In this document: positions 36,678 to 44,810 of the stretch, piece by piece
Position numbering within the stretch: the stretch's first letter is position 1
How the letters are laid out: the number at the start of each line of letters is the position of its first letter
NCBI GenBank assembly: GCA_902778725.1
Contig: CACYYS010000028.1
Span: 1-46,323, forward strand
DNA from: an uncultured Ruminococcus sp.
GTDB taxonomy: Bacteria; Bacillota; Clostridia; Oscillospirales; CAG-272
DNA length: 46,323 nt
Reading direction: 5' to 3'
Made by a program: the position numbers and the translations under genes
Notes under the pieces: generated by a model
What the model saw: only the letters and a program-made list of their open reading frames with translations
Databases searched by the model: none
What the model was told of the DNA's origin: nothing

Positions 36678-36707
36678 ATTATACTATATTCCGCCCGCGC
36701 CTGTCAA
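36678..36707 (-). promoter_or_regulatory. consensus promoter of rny
   Basis: On the minus strand TTGACA (36707-36702) and TATAAT (36683-36678) are both perfect with 18 bp between. Confidence 0.82.
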
Positions 36708-36765
36708 GAGTCCGGGGGGCTTTTTTTGCATATTCCCGCATATCCCGGGAAAAGAGGAAAGTCTC

Positions 36766-38244
36766 TCACCAGGGGGCGCTGGTCAGCGGAAGGGGATCCG
36801 CCGTCAGCGCGATCCGGTCGCACAGCTTTTCCAGCATACGCACCTTGACCTCCGCGTGTGCCGCGTCCTGGTAGAGATTATGCCGCTCCAGAGGGTCGGT
36901 GAGGAGATCGTAGAGCTCCCCCTCGCAGTCCGGCGCGTAACGCGGCGCCAGGGCGTGGATCTTGGTCAGTTTCCAGCGTCCGTCACAGAGCATCGTGCAG
37001 AAGGCGTTGATCTCGCCCTGCATATCGGTCTTGCAGAACTCGCAGTACACGTCCTCGCGGAAGCGATCCGCCGGCGCTTCTCCGGTCAAAAGCGGGAGGA
37101 GGGATCTGCCCTGCATCCCGGGGCAGGCGGGGAGACCGCACGCGTCGAGCAGGGTCGGCGCGAGATCGGTCAGCTCCACCAGAGCGCCCGACACCGTCCC
37201 CTGCCGGAACCTCCCTTTCTGAGAGATGATCAGCGGAACGTGGACGCTCCCCTCGTAAAAATACGCCCCCTTCAGATACATCCCGTGATCGCCGAGACTC
37301 TCGCCGTGGTCGGAGTGGAAGAGGATGATCGTGTCCTCGAGCTGCCCGCTCTCCTCGAGATAGCAAAGCAGCCGTCCCACCTGCACGTCAAGGAAGTCGA
37401 CCATGGCGTAATACGCCGCGCGGATCATCCGGTGGTCGTACTCGGTCATCTCGTCATAGGCGAAGCTGCCGGCCTTGCCGTAGGCGCCGAGATGCTCGCT
37501 GCGCTGCAGCGAGGATTTGTTCTCCAGCTCCCCCGGCTCGTAGTTGGGGAGCGGGAGCCGATCCAGGATCGGGAGATAGCGCTCCAGATACTCCGCCGGC
37601 GGGTCGAAGGGATGGTGCGGGTCGAACCAGTTGAGCGAAAAGAACCAGGACTTTCCCTCTGTCCTCGCCTCTTCCATAAAGCGGATCGCGCGGTCGGCGC
37701 ACCACTTGCTGTGGTGCAGCTCCGGCGGCATGCCGACGCGGACGTAGCGGCAGTCCTCCCGGCGCGGGCGGGGACGGGCGGGGGGCTCCACGCCCTGTTC
37801 GCGCAGCCAGCTTGCGTATTCGTTGCCCTCCCAGGAGAAGGGGTTGCCGTGATCGTGGCTCCAGGCAAACGTATCGTAGCCGTCGTTGATCCGCCGCTCC
37901 CGCGTCTTGCAGTAAGCGGGATGGCAGTTGGAGAGGTGGAGCTTGCCGGCCAGTCCCCCGGTATAGCCCGCGTCGTGGAGGAGCCGCGTGACAAGGACCT
38001 CCTCCTCCGGGATCTCCTTGCCGTTCTGGCGCGCGCGGCAGGTGCGCGGGTAGCGCCCGGTGAGGAAGGAGGCGCGGCTGGGGGTGCAGACCGGGTTCTG
38101 GCAGTAGGCGCGCTCAAAGCGGACGCCGCTCTCCGCCAGCCGGTCCAGGTTCGGGGTCCGGACAAAGGGATTGCCGTAGCAGCCGAGCGTGTCAAAGCGC
38201 TGCTGATCGCTGCACAGCCACAGGATATTCGGACGTTTTTCCAT
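36766..38244 (-). CDS. type I sulfatase (Cys-type)
   Basis: This 492-residue enzyme of the alkaline phosphatase superfamily removes sulfate esters. The activation motif is C53-T-P-S-R57, so Cys53 must be turned into formylglycine; the maturase for that is the next gene, divergent. Metal ligands are visible in the CSDQQ start (Asp13) and in FHSDHGESLGDHG near 310. There is no signal peptide, so it acts in the cytoplasm on imported sulfated sugars or on small sulfate esters. GGAGG precedes the ATG. The substrate cannot be given; the overall form resembles the choline-sulfatase and glycan-sulfatase groups. Confidence 0.9.
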   Translation of the reverse strand: MEKRPNILWLCSDQQRFDTLGCYGNPFVRTPNLDRLAESGVRFERAYCQNPVCTPSRASFLTGRYPRTCRARQNGKEIPEEEVLVTRLLHDAGYTGGLAGKLHLSNCHPAYCKTRERRINDGYDTFAWSHDHGNPFSWEGNEYASWLREQGVEPPARPRPRREDCRYVRVGMPPELHHSKWCADRAIRFMEEARTEGKSWFFSLNWFDPHHPFDPPAEYLERYLPILDRLPLPNYEPGELENKSSLQRSEHLGAYGKAGSFAYDEMTEYDHRMIRAAYYAMVDFLDVQVGRLLCYLEESGQLEDTIILFHSDHGESLGDHGMYLKGAYFYEGSVHVPLIISQKGRFRQGTVSGALVELTDLAPTLLDACGLPACPGMQGRSLLPLLTGEAPADRFREDVYCEFCKTDMQGEINAFCTMLCDGRWKLTKIHALAPRYAPDCEGELYDLLTDPLERHNLYQDAAHAEVKVRMLEKLCDRIALTADPLPLTSAPW

Positions 38245-38292
38245 TTTTTCTTTCCTCCGTTTGCGGGAGATCGGTTTTCTCTCAAAAAAAGT

Positions 38293-38321
38293 TTGCTATC
38301 GGGCGGGGCTTGTGATAAAAT
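38293..38321 (+). promoter_or_regulatory. promoter of the sulfatase maturase gene
   Basis: TTGCTA (38293-38298) and TAAAAT (38316-38321) are 17 bp apart. Confidence 0.55.
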
Positions 38322-38349
38322 ACAGAAAGTAAGGGAAAGGAGCCGTTCC

Positions 38350-39453
38350 ATGCCGCCGATCCATATCATGATCAAGCCCGTTTCCGGGGCCTGCAATCTG
38401 CGGTGCCGGTACTGTTTTTACGCCGACGAGCTCGCGCGCCGCGCAAAGCCCTCCCCCGGCGTGATGGAAGAGGAAACGGCGCGCGCGCTGATCCGCAAGG
38501 CGTTCATCTACGCCGACGGGGCGGTCACCTTCTCCTTCCAGGGAGGGGAGCCGACGCTGGCGGGCGCCTCCTTTTACCGTTTTTTTATCGATGAAGTCAG
38601 CCGCTGCAACACGCGCGGTCTGCCGGTCTCCTACGGTCTGCAGACCAACGCGACCCTGCTGACGGACGAGCTGTGCGAGCTGTTTGCAAAACACGGCTTT
38701 CTCATCGGTGTGTCGCTCGACGGCCCGAAGGAGATCCACGACGCGCTGCGCGGGGACGCCGCCGGCGGCGGATCCTATGACGCGGTGCGGCGGGGGATCG
38801 CTCTCCTCCGGCGGCACCGGGCGGAGTTCAACATTCTCTCCGTCCTGACCCGGGAAGCCGCCGGGCGGATCGGCGAGGTCTGGGAGGAGCTCTCCCCCTA
38901 CGGGTACCTCCAGTTCATCCCCTGTATCGACGCGCTCGACGGGGAAAGGACGTCCTATTCCCTTGACCCGGAAACTTACGGCAAGGCGCTGGTCGAAATC
39001 TTTGACCGCTACCGGGACGCCTTTTTCTCCTCCGCGCCCGTCCGGGAGCGCCGGATGGATAACTATCTGTCGATGCTCCTCGGCTATCCGCCGGAGCATT
39101 GCGGGATGAGCGGCCGGTGCGGCGTCTACTTCCTCTGCGAGGCGGACGGAAGCGTCTACCCCTGTGATTTTTACGCGCTGGACGAGTGGAAGCTCGGCAA
39201 TATCCGCGAGACCTCCTTTGCCCGGATGGAAGCGGGGCCCGCGGCAAAGCGCTTTGCCGCGGAAGGGAGCCGGCGGCCGGAGAAATGCCGGGACTGCCGG
39301 TATCTTTTCCTCTGCGGCGGAGGCTGCCGCCGCGACCGGGAGCCCTCGCTGACGGAAAACCGGTTCTGCGAAAGCTACCGTTACTTCTTTGACCGTCGGC
39401 TCGCCGGGATGCGGGCGCTTGCCGACGCCGTGAGAAAACGGATGGGATCCTGA
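38350..39453 (+). CDS. anaerobic sulfatase-maturating radical SAM enzyme
   Basis: This 367-residue enzyme converts the sulfatase active-site Cys into formylglycine without oxygen. The start at 38350 has AAAGGAG upstream; the open frame extends further up but only as antisense of the sulfatase. The radical SAM cluster Cys are 15, 19 and 22 (CNLRCRYC). A FQGGEPTLAG motif follows, and two further Cys-rich parts (HCGMSGRCG and YPCDF; CRDCRYLFLCGGGC and RFC) form the SPASM domain that holds two more iron-sulfur clusters. It is divergent from the sulfatase it most likely matures. Confidence 0.94.
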   Translation: MPPIHIMIKPVSGACNLRCRYCFYADELARRAKPSPGVMEEETARALIRKAFIYADGAVTFSFQGGEPTLAGASFYRFFIDEVSRCNTRGLPVSYGLQTNATLLTDELCELFAKHGFLIGVSLDGPKEIHDALRGDAAGGGSYDAVRRGIALLRRHRAEFNILSVLTREAAGRIGEVWEELSPYGYLQFIPCIDALDGERTSYSLDPETYGKALVEIFDRYRDAFFSSAPVRERRMDNYLSMLLGYPPEHCGMSGRCGVYFLCEADGSVYPCDFYALDEWKLGNIRETSFARMEAGPAAKRFAAEGSRRPEKCRDCRYLFLCGGGCRRDREPSLTENRFCESYRYFFDRRLAGMRALADAVRKRMGS

Positions 39454-39463
39454 CGGAAGGCGG

Positions 39464-39826
39464 TCACGTCCGGGAGGAATACTCCCGTTCGATCCACGCC
39501 ATCAGCAGATCCACGATCTTTTTCTGCGCCTCGGGAGAGAGTTCCCTCCCCTTTTTTACCCGGTACCATTTTTCCAGGCAGCCGCGGCAGCAGCAGGCGC
39601 AGGCGTGCTGCGCCCTGAAGACGGGATGACCGCGCATCGGCGTCTGCGCGCCGTCCTTTTCCGGCTCGGCGGGCGCGAGGCGCTTTGCGACAAAGTCCTC
39701 GCAATGGCGGCGGATCGTCTCCATCCCCTTTTGTTCAATATACGCCCGGTCCTCCCGCGAGAGATGAAAGCGGGAGCGGAAGGGCGAACGCGCCAGTTTC
39801 CCGAGCGCTTCTTCGATCGTTTGCAT
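39464..39826 (-). CDS. DUF4186 family protein
   Basis: This protein of 120 residues matches my memory of DUF4186: FRSRFHLSREDRAYI, METIRRHCEDFV, QTPMRGHPVFRAQHA, CCRGCLEKW and an IVDLLMAWIERE end. The His/Cys-rich centre (AQHACACCCRGC) suggests metal binding, but no function is known. Two ATGs are adjacent; the second (39826) has GGAGG at 6 nt, the first only 3 nt. It ends 10 nt from the converging maturase stop with no terminator between. Confidence 0.85.
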   Translation of the reverse strand: MQTIEEALGKLARSPFRSRFHLSREDRAYIEQKGMETIRRHCEDFVAKRLAPAEPEKDGAQTPMRGHPVFRAQHACACCCRGCLEKWYRVKKGRELSPEAQKKIVDLLMAWIEREYSSRT

Positions 39827-39933
39827 CATCTGCCTCCGCAGATAAGGATACCACGCTCCGGGGGTTTTTGCAAGAGAAGCGCCCCGGAAAAAGCAAAAAA
39901 CACGGATGAAATGCCGGAAAAAGGAGGAAAACC

Positions 39934-40959
39934 ATGCCCTTTTTGCTGAGAGAAGGCGATATCACAAAATACGAGGCGGACGCGATCGTCAACGCGGCCG
40001 CTCCCTCCCTCCTGGGCGGGGGCGGGGTGGACGGGTGCATCCACCGCGCGGCGGGTCCCGGGCTGCTCGCGGAATGCAAAACGCTCGGCGGCTGCGCGAC
40101 GGGAGACGCCAGGGCGACCGGCGCCTACCGTCTCCCCGCCCGTTTTGTGATCCATACGGTCGGCCCCGTCTGGCAGGGCGGGGGCGCGGGGGAGCGCGAG
40201 CTGCTCCTCTCCTGCTACCGCCGCTCGCTCGAAGAAGCGGAAAAGCGCGGATGCGGCTCCGTCTCCTTCCCCCTGATCTCCTCCGGCGCCTACGGCTATC
40301 CGAAAAAAGAAGCCTTTGCCGCCGCGAAGGAGGCGATCCTCGACTTTCTCTCGCACAGCGAGATGACCGTCACGCTCTTCTTTTACCGCAGAGAGGACTT
40401 TGTCCCGGAAACAGAAGAGGAGGGGCTCCTCTTCCCCGCCGAAACGAAAAAACCGGAGTTCTTCCGGAAGCTCGTCCGTCCGCAAAAAAGCAAAGCGCTC
40501 CCGGATCCCGCCCCCTCGCTCCGGCTCGGCGGGACCTGCCGGGAGGAAGCGCCGCTCGCGGCGGCGCTCTGCTGCGACGCGGCGCGGGATCCCGATCTTG
40601 AACACGCGCTCGGGACGCTGGACGAGAGCTTTTCCGAGATGCTGCTGCGCAAGATCGACGAAAAAGGGATGACCGACGCCGCCTGCTACAAAAAGGCGAA
40701 CGTGGACCGCAAGCTCTTTTCCAAGATCCGCTCGAACAAAAACTACCGCACGAGCAAGCAGACGGCGCTCGCCTTTGCCGTCGCGCTGGAGCTCCCCCTG
40801 CCCGAAGTGCGGGAGCTGCTCGGGAAAGCCGGCTTCGCCCTCTCCCGCTCCTCGCGCTTCGACGTGATCGTGACCTACTTCCTCGAGCGGGGCGTCTACG
40901 ATATCCACCGGATCAACGAGGCGCTCTTCTCCTTTGACCAGACCCTGCTCGGCGCCTGA
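39934..40959 (+). CDS. macro-domain protein with C-terminal helix-turn-helix-like domain
   Basis: This 341-residue protein begins with a macro domain (about 1-160) that binds or cleaves ADP-ribose groups: [31 protein letters not shown] and [11 protein letters not shown] are the usual ligand loops. After a charged linker comes a helical domain (about 225-341: [60 protein letters not shown] in parts) with the look of an XRE-type helix-turn-helix. AAAGGAGG precedes the ATG. A vWA gene and a SIMPL gene follow on the same strand. It might couple ADP-ribose signals to DNA or RNA binding; that is inference. Confidence 0.82.
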   Translation: MPFLLREGDITKYEADAIVNAAAPSLLGGGGVDGCIHRAAGPGLLAECKTLGGCATGDARATGAYRLPARFVIHTVGPVWQGGGAGERELLLSCYRRSLEEAEKRGCGSVSFPLISSGAYGYPKKEAFAAAKEAILDFLSHSEMTVTLFFYRREDFVPETEEEGLLFPAETKKPEFFRKLVRPQKSKALPDPAPSLRLGGTCREEAPLAAALCCDAARDPDLEHALGTLDESFSEMLLRKIDEKGMTDAACYKKANVDRKLFSKIRSNKNYRTSKQTALAFAVALELPLPEVRELLGKAGFALSRSSRFDVIVTYFLERGVYDIHRINEALFSFDQTLLGA

Positions 40960-40966
40960 AAAAAAT

Positions 40967-40983
40967 GTCGCCTCACAGGCGAC
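40967..40983 (+). repeat. small hairpin between macro and vWA genes
   Basis: GTCGCCT and AGGCGAC flank CAC. No T tract follows closely, so it may be an operator or an mRNA processing stem. Confidence 0.4.
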
Positions 40984-41044
40984 CACTCCCCTCCTTTTTC
41001 CGGTTATCATAGAGCCGTAAACCGAAAAAACGGAGGGAACGAAC

Positions 41045-41704
41045 ATGAAAAACGAAACGGCGAAAAACAGAAAAACGGAACTGGTCTTCATCCTGGACAA
41101 AAGCGGCTCGATGGCGGGGCTGGAGAGCGACACGGTCGGCGGCTTCAACTCGATGCTCGCGCGGCAGCGCGGAGAAGAGGGCGAAGCGTGGGTCACGACC
41201 GTCCTCTTCTCAAACGAATGCGAAACGCTCCACGACCGTCTCCCGCTCGAAAAAGTCCCGCCGATGACCGAAAAGGAGTACCGCGTCGGCGGCTGCACCG
41301 CGCTGATCGACGCGATCGGCGAGACGGTCCGCCACATCGAGGAGATCCACAAATACGCCCGGGAGGAGGACGTCCCCGCCCGCACGCTCTTTGTCATCAC
41401 GACAGACGGGATGGAGAACGCCAGTCACCGCTTCACCTCGGACGAGGTGAAAAAGAAGATCCTCGCCAAAAAAGAGGAGGGCTGGGAATTCCTCTTCCTC
41501 GGCGCGAACATCGACGCGGTGGAGACCGCCGCCCGCTTCGGCATCGGCCGGGAGCGCGCCGCGACCTACCGCTGCGACAAAACGGGTACCGCGCTCAACT
41601 TCAAGGCGGTCGCCTCCGCGATCTCCGACCTGCGGCACCGCGCCCCGATCAGCGAGGACTGGAAAGAAGAGATCGAAGCCTACGAACAAAAAGGAGAAAA
41701 ATAA
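41045..41704 (+). CDS. von Willebrand factor A domain protein
   Basis: This 219-residue cytoplasmic protein is almost entirely one vWA domain with an intact metal site: Asp18-x-Ser20-x-Ser22 (DKSGS), a Thr in GGCTALIDAI near 91 and an Asp in TTDGMEN near 122. Such domains hold protein partners through a bound metal ion. GGAGG lies upstream, and the next gene starts 2 nt after the stop. It is placed after the macro-domain gene, so it may be an adaptor in the same system. Relatives occur in tellurite-type stress clusters, but no ter gene is present here. Confidence 0.85.
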   Translation: MKNETAKNRKTELVFILDKSGSMAGLESDTVGGFNSMLARQRGEEGEAWVTTVLFSNECETLHDRLPLEKVPPMTEKEYRVGGCTALIDAIGETVRHIEEIHKYAREEDVPARTLFVITTDGMENASHRFTSDEVKKKILAKKEEGWEFLFLGANIDAVETAARFGIGRERAATYRCDKTGTALNFKAVASAISDLRHRAPISEDWKEEIEAYEQKGEK

Positions 41705-41706
41705 CG

Positions 41707-42357
41707 ATGCAAAAGACCGTAACAGTAAGAGGGACCGCCGTGACGCGCACGGCGCCGGACCGGATCGAGATCGCCTTCGGCTGCGAGGGCGCAGACAAAG
41801 AGCACCGCGCGGCGGCGGAGAAAGCCGCGAAGGCGGCGGACGCGCTGCGGGACGCGGTCTGCGCCGCCGGCTTTGCCGGGGAGGAGATGAAGACCGTCTC
41901 CTTCGACCTCTCCCCGCGCTTTGAGAGCGTGCGCACGGAGGGGGGCGAGTACCGCCAGGTCTTCACCGGTTTTGTCTGCTCCTACCGCTTCCGGCTCGCC
42001 TTCCCCTTTGACCGGGAGGTCCTCTCCCGCGCCGTGACAGCGCTCCTCTCCTCCGAGGCGGCGCCGGAGCTGAACGTCTCCTTCACCGTGAGCGACCCCG
42101 AAAAAAAGAAGGAGGAGCTCCTCGCGAAAACGGCGAAAAACGCGAAAAAAAAGGCCGATATCCTCGCCGCCGCCTCCGGCTGCTCGCTCGGCTCCCTCCT
42201 CTCCGTCTCCTACGGCGTGGAGGAGCCCGTCCTCTGCTCGCCGACCTCCCTGCGGATGGCGAAGGCGGCGAACGACAGCGCGCTTTTCTCCTCCTCCCTG
42301 ACGCCGGAGGAGATCGAGCTCAGCGACTCCGCCTCTTTTGTGTGGGAGCTGCTCTGA
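41707..42357 (+). CDS. SIMPL (DUF541) domain protein
   Basis: This 216-residue protein has the SIMPL pattern: VTVRGTAVTRTAPDRIEIAF at the start, KTVSFDLSPRFE near 62, a central FTVSDPEKKKEELLAKTAKNAKKKADILA helix (in parts) and the C-terminal strand. Many family members are secreted; this one has no signal peptide and so stays in the cytoplasm. The start at 41707 has AAGGAG inside the end of the vWA gene, so the two are translationally linked. Its role is unknown. Confidence 0.85.
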   Translation: MQKTVTVRGTAVTRTAPDRIEIAFGCEGADKEHRAAAEKAAKAADALRDAVCAAGFAGEEMKTVSFDLSPRFESVRTEGGEYRQVFTGFVCSYRFRLAFPFDREVLSRAVTALLSSEAAPELNVSFTVSDPEKKKEELLAKTAKNAKKKADILAAASGCSLGSLLSVSYGVEEPVLCSPTSLRMAKAANDSALFSSSLTPEEIELSDSASFVWELL

Positions 42358-42368
42358 AAAAGAAAAAG

Positions 42369-42397
42369 GGCGGCGAAGGATCTTCTCCTTCGCCGCC
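42369..42397. terminator. bidirectional terminator between SIMPL and CapA genes
   Basis: GGCGGCGAAGG and CCTTCGCCGCC pair across seven bases, with A-rich DNA before and TTTTCTT after. Confidence 0.88.
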
Positions 42398-42402
42398 TTT
42401 TC

Positions 42403-43689
42403 TTACCGCAAAAATTCCGCGGGGATCACGTTGTAATAGCGTTTGAGGATGTCGTAGGAAAAGGCGTTCTGCAGGGTGGAGCCGTGCTTTTTCGCCAGTT
42501 CCTCGCTGTAATCGGAGAGCTGATAGATCTGCAGGCCGTCCCGCTCGAGGCTGTAATGGGTGACGGTCGGGATGATCCGCGCCTCCTCGACAGACCGCTC
42601 CCCCGCGGGGGAGAGGCGGAAGGTGAGCGAGAGCATCGCGCCCGCCATGTTCTGCGAATAGTACATCGTGGAGATGAAATTGCCGAGCGAATAGGCGACG
42701 AGCGTGCGGTTGCCGTTTTTGCCGGTGAGCCAGGCGGCGGGCTGCACGGTGTGGCTGTGGTGGCCGACGACCACGTCCGCGCCGAGATCGGCGCAGAGCT
42801 GGGCGAGCCTCGTCTGCTCCGCGTTGGGGGAGAACTCCTCCTCTGTGCCCCAGTGGATCGAAACGACGACGAAATCCGCGTTCTCTCTCGCGTGCCCGAT
42901 CTGGCGCGTCATATCGTCCTCCCGCGCGTAGGGGAGCAGATAGTCGCTGCCCGCGGGCAGCTGCCGGGCAAAGTTGATCAGCGTGGTGTAGGAGAGGAAA
43001 GCGACGCGGACGCCGTTTTTCTCCACGATGCGGAGATCGTCGTAATCCGCCTTGGTATATCCGCCGATCATCGTGACGGGGAGAGTCCGGAAGTAGGCGA
43101 TCGTATTGGCGTAGCCCGCCTCTTCATAGTCCATCATGTGATTGTTCGCCAGATTGACCACGTCGTATCCGAGATCGGTGAAGGTCGTGCCGATCTCGGC
43201 GGGCGCGTTGAAGAAGGGGTAACCGTGATAGCCGAAGGAGGGACCGCCGACGCAGCCCTCCATATTGATAAAGGAAATATCCGCTTTGGCGATCAGCGGC
43301 GCGACGCCCTGATACATATCGTAGAAATTATAGTTCGGATGGGTGGAGTTCGCCCGCTTGGCCGCGTCCTCGATGATCGCGTCGTGGACGATGTTGTCCC
43401 CGCAGGCAAGGAAGGTGAGGGTCTTGTCGCGCGGCACGGGGGGCGCCTCGGTCTCCGGCGTTTTTGTCTCGGGGGGAGCCGTTTCCGGCGCCGACGTCCC
43501 GGGATCCGGCGTATCCGATGTGACGGAGGGGACCGCCGGATCGGTGTCCGCGCCCACGGGGACGGTGATGCGCGGGGCGGTCGTATCCTCCGGCTTTTTT
43601 ACCGCGCAGGCGGCGAGCGGGAGGCAGAGGATCGCCGCGCAGAAAAGAGCGGCGAGACGGCAGAGGGGTCTTTTCTTCTTTTTCAACAT
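42403..43689 (-). CDS. CapA-family lipoprotein (metallophosphatase-like)
   Basis: This 428-residue lipoprotein has a lipobox with Cys28 (PLAAC), a Thr/Pro/Glu-rich linker (about 30-90) and a CapA/PgsA-type domain (about 92-350) with the family's metal-site segments: ACGDNIVHD, NMEGCVGG, NLANNHMMDYEE, SIHWGTEEE and GHHSHTVQP. CapA proteins take part in poly-gamma-glutamate export in Bacillus, but most members in Clostridia have no capsule genes nearby, as here. The start overlaps the end of the upstream AraC gene by 7 nt, so the two are co-translated. Confidence 0.88.
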   Translation of the reverse strand: MLKKKKRPLCRLAALFCAAILCLPLAACAVKKPEDTTAPRITVPVGADTDPAVPSVTSDTPDPGTSAPETAPPETKTPETEAPPVPRDKTLTFLACGDNIVHDAIIEDAAKRANSTHPNYNFYDMYQGVAPLIAKADISFINMEGCVGGPSFGYHGYPFFNAPAEIGTTFTDLGYDVVNLANNHMMDYEEAGYANTIAYFRTLPVTMIGGYTKADYDDLRIVEKNGVRVAFLSYTTLINFARQLPAGSDYLLPYAREDDMTRQIGHARENADFVVVSIHWGTEEEFSPNAEQTRLAQLCADLGADVVVGHHSHTVQPAAWLTGKNGNRTLVAYSLGNFISTMYYSQNMAGAMLSLTFRLSPAGERSVEEARIIPTVTHYSLERDGLQIYQLSDYSEELAKKHGSTLQNAFSYDILKRYYNVIPAEFLR

Positions 43690-44606
43690 TCTTTCGGTCC
43701 TTTCTCGTCGGGGGAGGGTTTCTCCTCCTCCCGGTGTTGTTCCCGGCGCGCCTTTTCCCGGTATTCCAGCGGCGTCATCCCGCAGGCGGCGCGAAAAGCG
43801 GTGGAAAAATACTGCGGATTGGAAAAGCCGAGCAGGCCGGAGATCTCCTTGATCTGCACGCCGCCCGTGGCAAGCATCTCCCGCGCCGCCTCCATCTTGC
43901 GGCGGAGCAGATACTGGTGAGGCGTGATCCCGAAGGTGCGGCGGAAACGGTAGATCAGATAGGATTTGTTCTGATAGAACAGGGCGCAGATCTCGTCGAG
44001 CGAGGTGCGGAGATTGACCTCCGAATCCATGAAGCGCCGGATCTCGTAGATCAGATCCTCCTTGCCGTCGTCGAGCGAGCGCTGAGAGGAGGCGGCGGTA
44101 AGGAGAAGCTCGGTCAGGATCAGCGCGACCTGATCGTAAAGCTTGTCCCGGTTGCGCGGATAGGAAGCGGAGAGCAGGGACTGGACGCGGCGGAAATACG
44201 CCTCCGCGTCAAAATGCGAGATCCAGACCCCGTCCGTGATCCCGAGCGCGGCGACGACGCCGGCGATAAAGGGCCCGGCGCAGTTGATCCAGATCTTGTG
44301 GAGCGGATTCTTTTTCTCCGAGTAATAGCGGTGGGGAAACCCGCGGTTGAGAAAATAGAAATCCCCTTCCGCGACGTGATAGGTGTTCCCGCCGCACTCG
44401 ATATACCCTTCTCCCCCGATCACGTACTCCAGCACGAACACGCCGCCGAGCGAGGCGAGCCGGGTCTTGCCGTAGCGTTCGATATAGTAATCGCTGCTCG
44501 GGAAGGTCTCGCCCATCCGGATCAGATAGAGCCCGTTGCGGGAATTCTCCGGATGCGGGTTCAGAAAATAGTGCTTCTCGTTCCCGTATTGGATATAATC
44601 CGCCAT
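43683..44606 (-). CDS. AraC-family regulator divergent from the second solute-binding lipoprotein
   Basis: This 307-residue regulator begins at ATG 44606, which has ACGGAG upstream; longer in-frame starts lack proper spacing. It has a cupin-like sensor (about 50-110: VIGGEGYIECGGNTYHVAEGDFYFL) and two C-terminal helix-turn-helix motifs (about 205-290: LDEICALFYQNKSYLIYRF and ISGLLGFSNPQYFSTAF). The charged tail overlaps the CapA gene. It is back to back with the lipoprotein gene at 44811. Confidence 0.9.
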   Translation of the reverse strand: MADYIQYGNEKHYFLNPHPENSRNGLYLIRMGETFPSSDYYIERYGKTRLASLGGVFVLEYVIGGEGYIECGGNTYHVAEGDFYFLNRGFPHRYYSEKKNPLHKIWINCAGPFIAGVVAALGITDGVWISHFDAEAYFRRVQSLLSASYPRNRDKLYDQVALILTELLLTAASSQRSLDDGKEDLIYEIRRFMDSEVNLRTSLDEICALFYQNKSYLIYRFRRTFGITPHQYLLRRKMEAAREMLATGGVQIKEISGLLGFSNPQYFSTAFRAACGMTPLEYREKARREQHREEEKPSPDEKGPKEC

Positions 44607-44637
44607 CTTTTTCTCCGTAAAACGACATTCCGTTTTT

Positions 44638-44666
44638 ATCATACTCCTTTTCCCCGCTCTTTGCAA
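44638..44666 (-). promoter_or_regulatory. promoter of the third AraC gene
   Basis: On the minus strand TTGCAA (44666-44661) and TATGAT (44643-44638) are 17 bp apart. Confidence 0.6.
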
Positions 44667-44743
44667 CCTTTTTTTTTCGCGGTTTTGTTATTTTTCAAAA
44701 GCCTCAGTCGATATTTTTCATACACGATACTATGTTTTTTTGA

Positions 44744-44772
44744 TTGACAAAGCTTCCGTTTCTTTCTAAAAT
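44744..44772 (+). promoter_or_regulatory. promoter of the second solute-binding lipoprotein gene
   Basis: TTGACA (44744-44749) and TAAAAT (44767-44772) are 17 bp apart. AT-rich DNA upstream is shared with the divergent regulator. Confidence 0.78.
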
Positions 44773-44810
44773 GAATTTGCAGGTCAAAATATCTTCCAAG
44801 GAGAAATACG

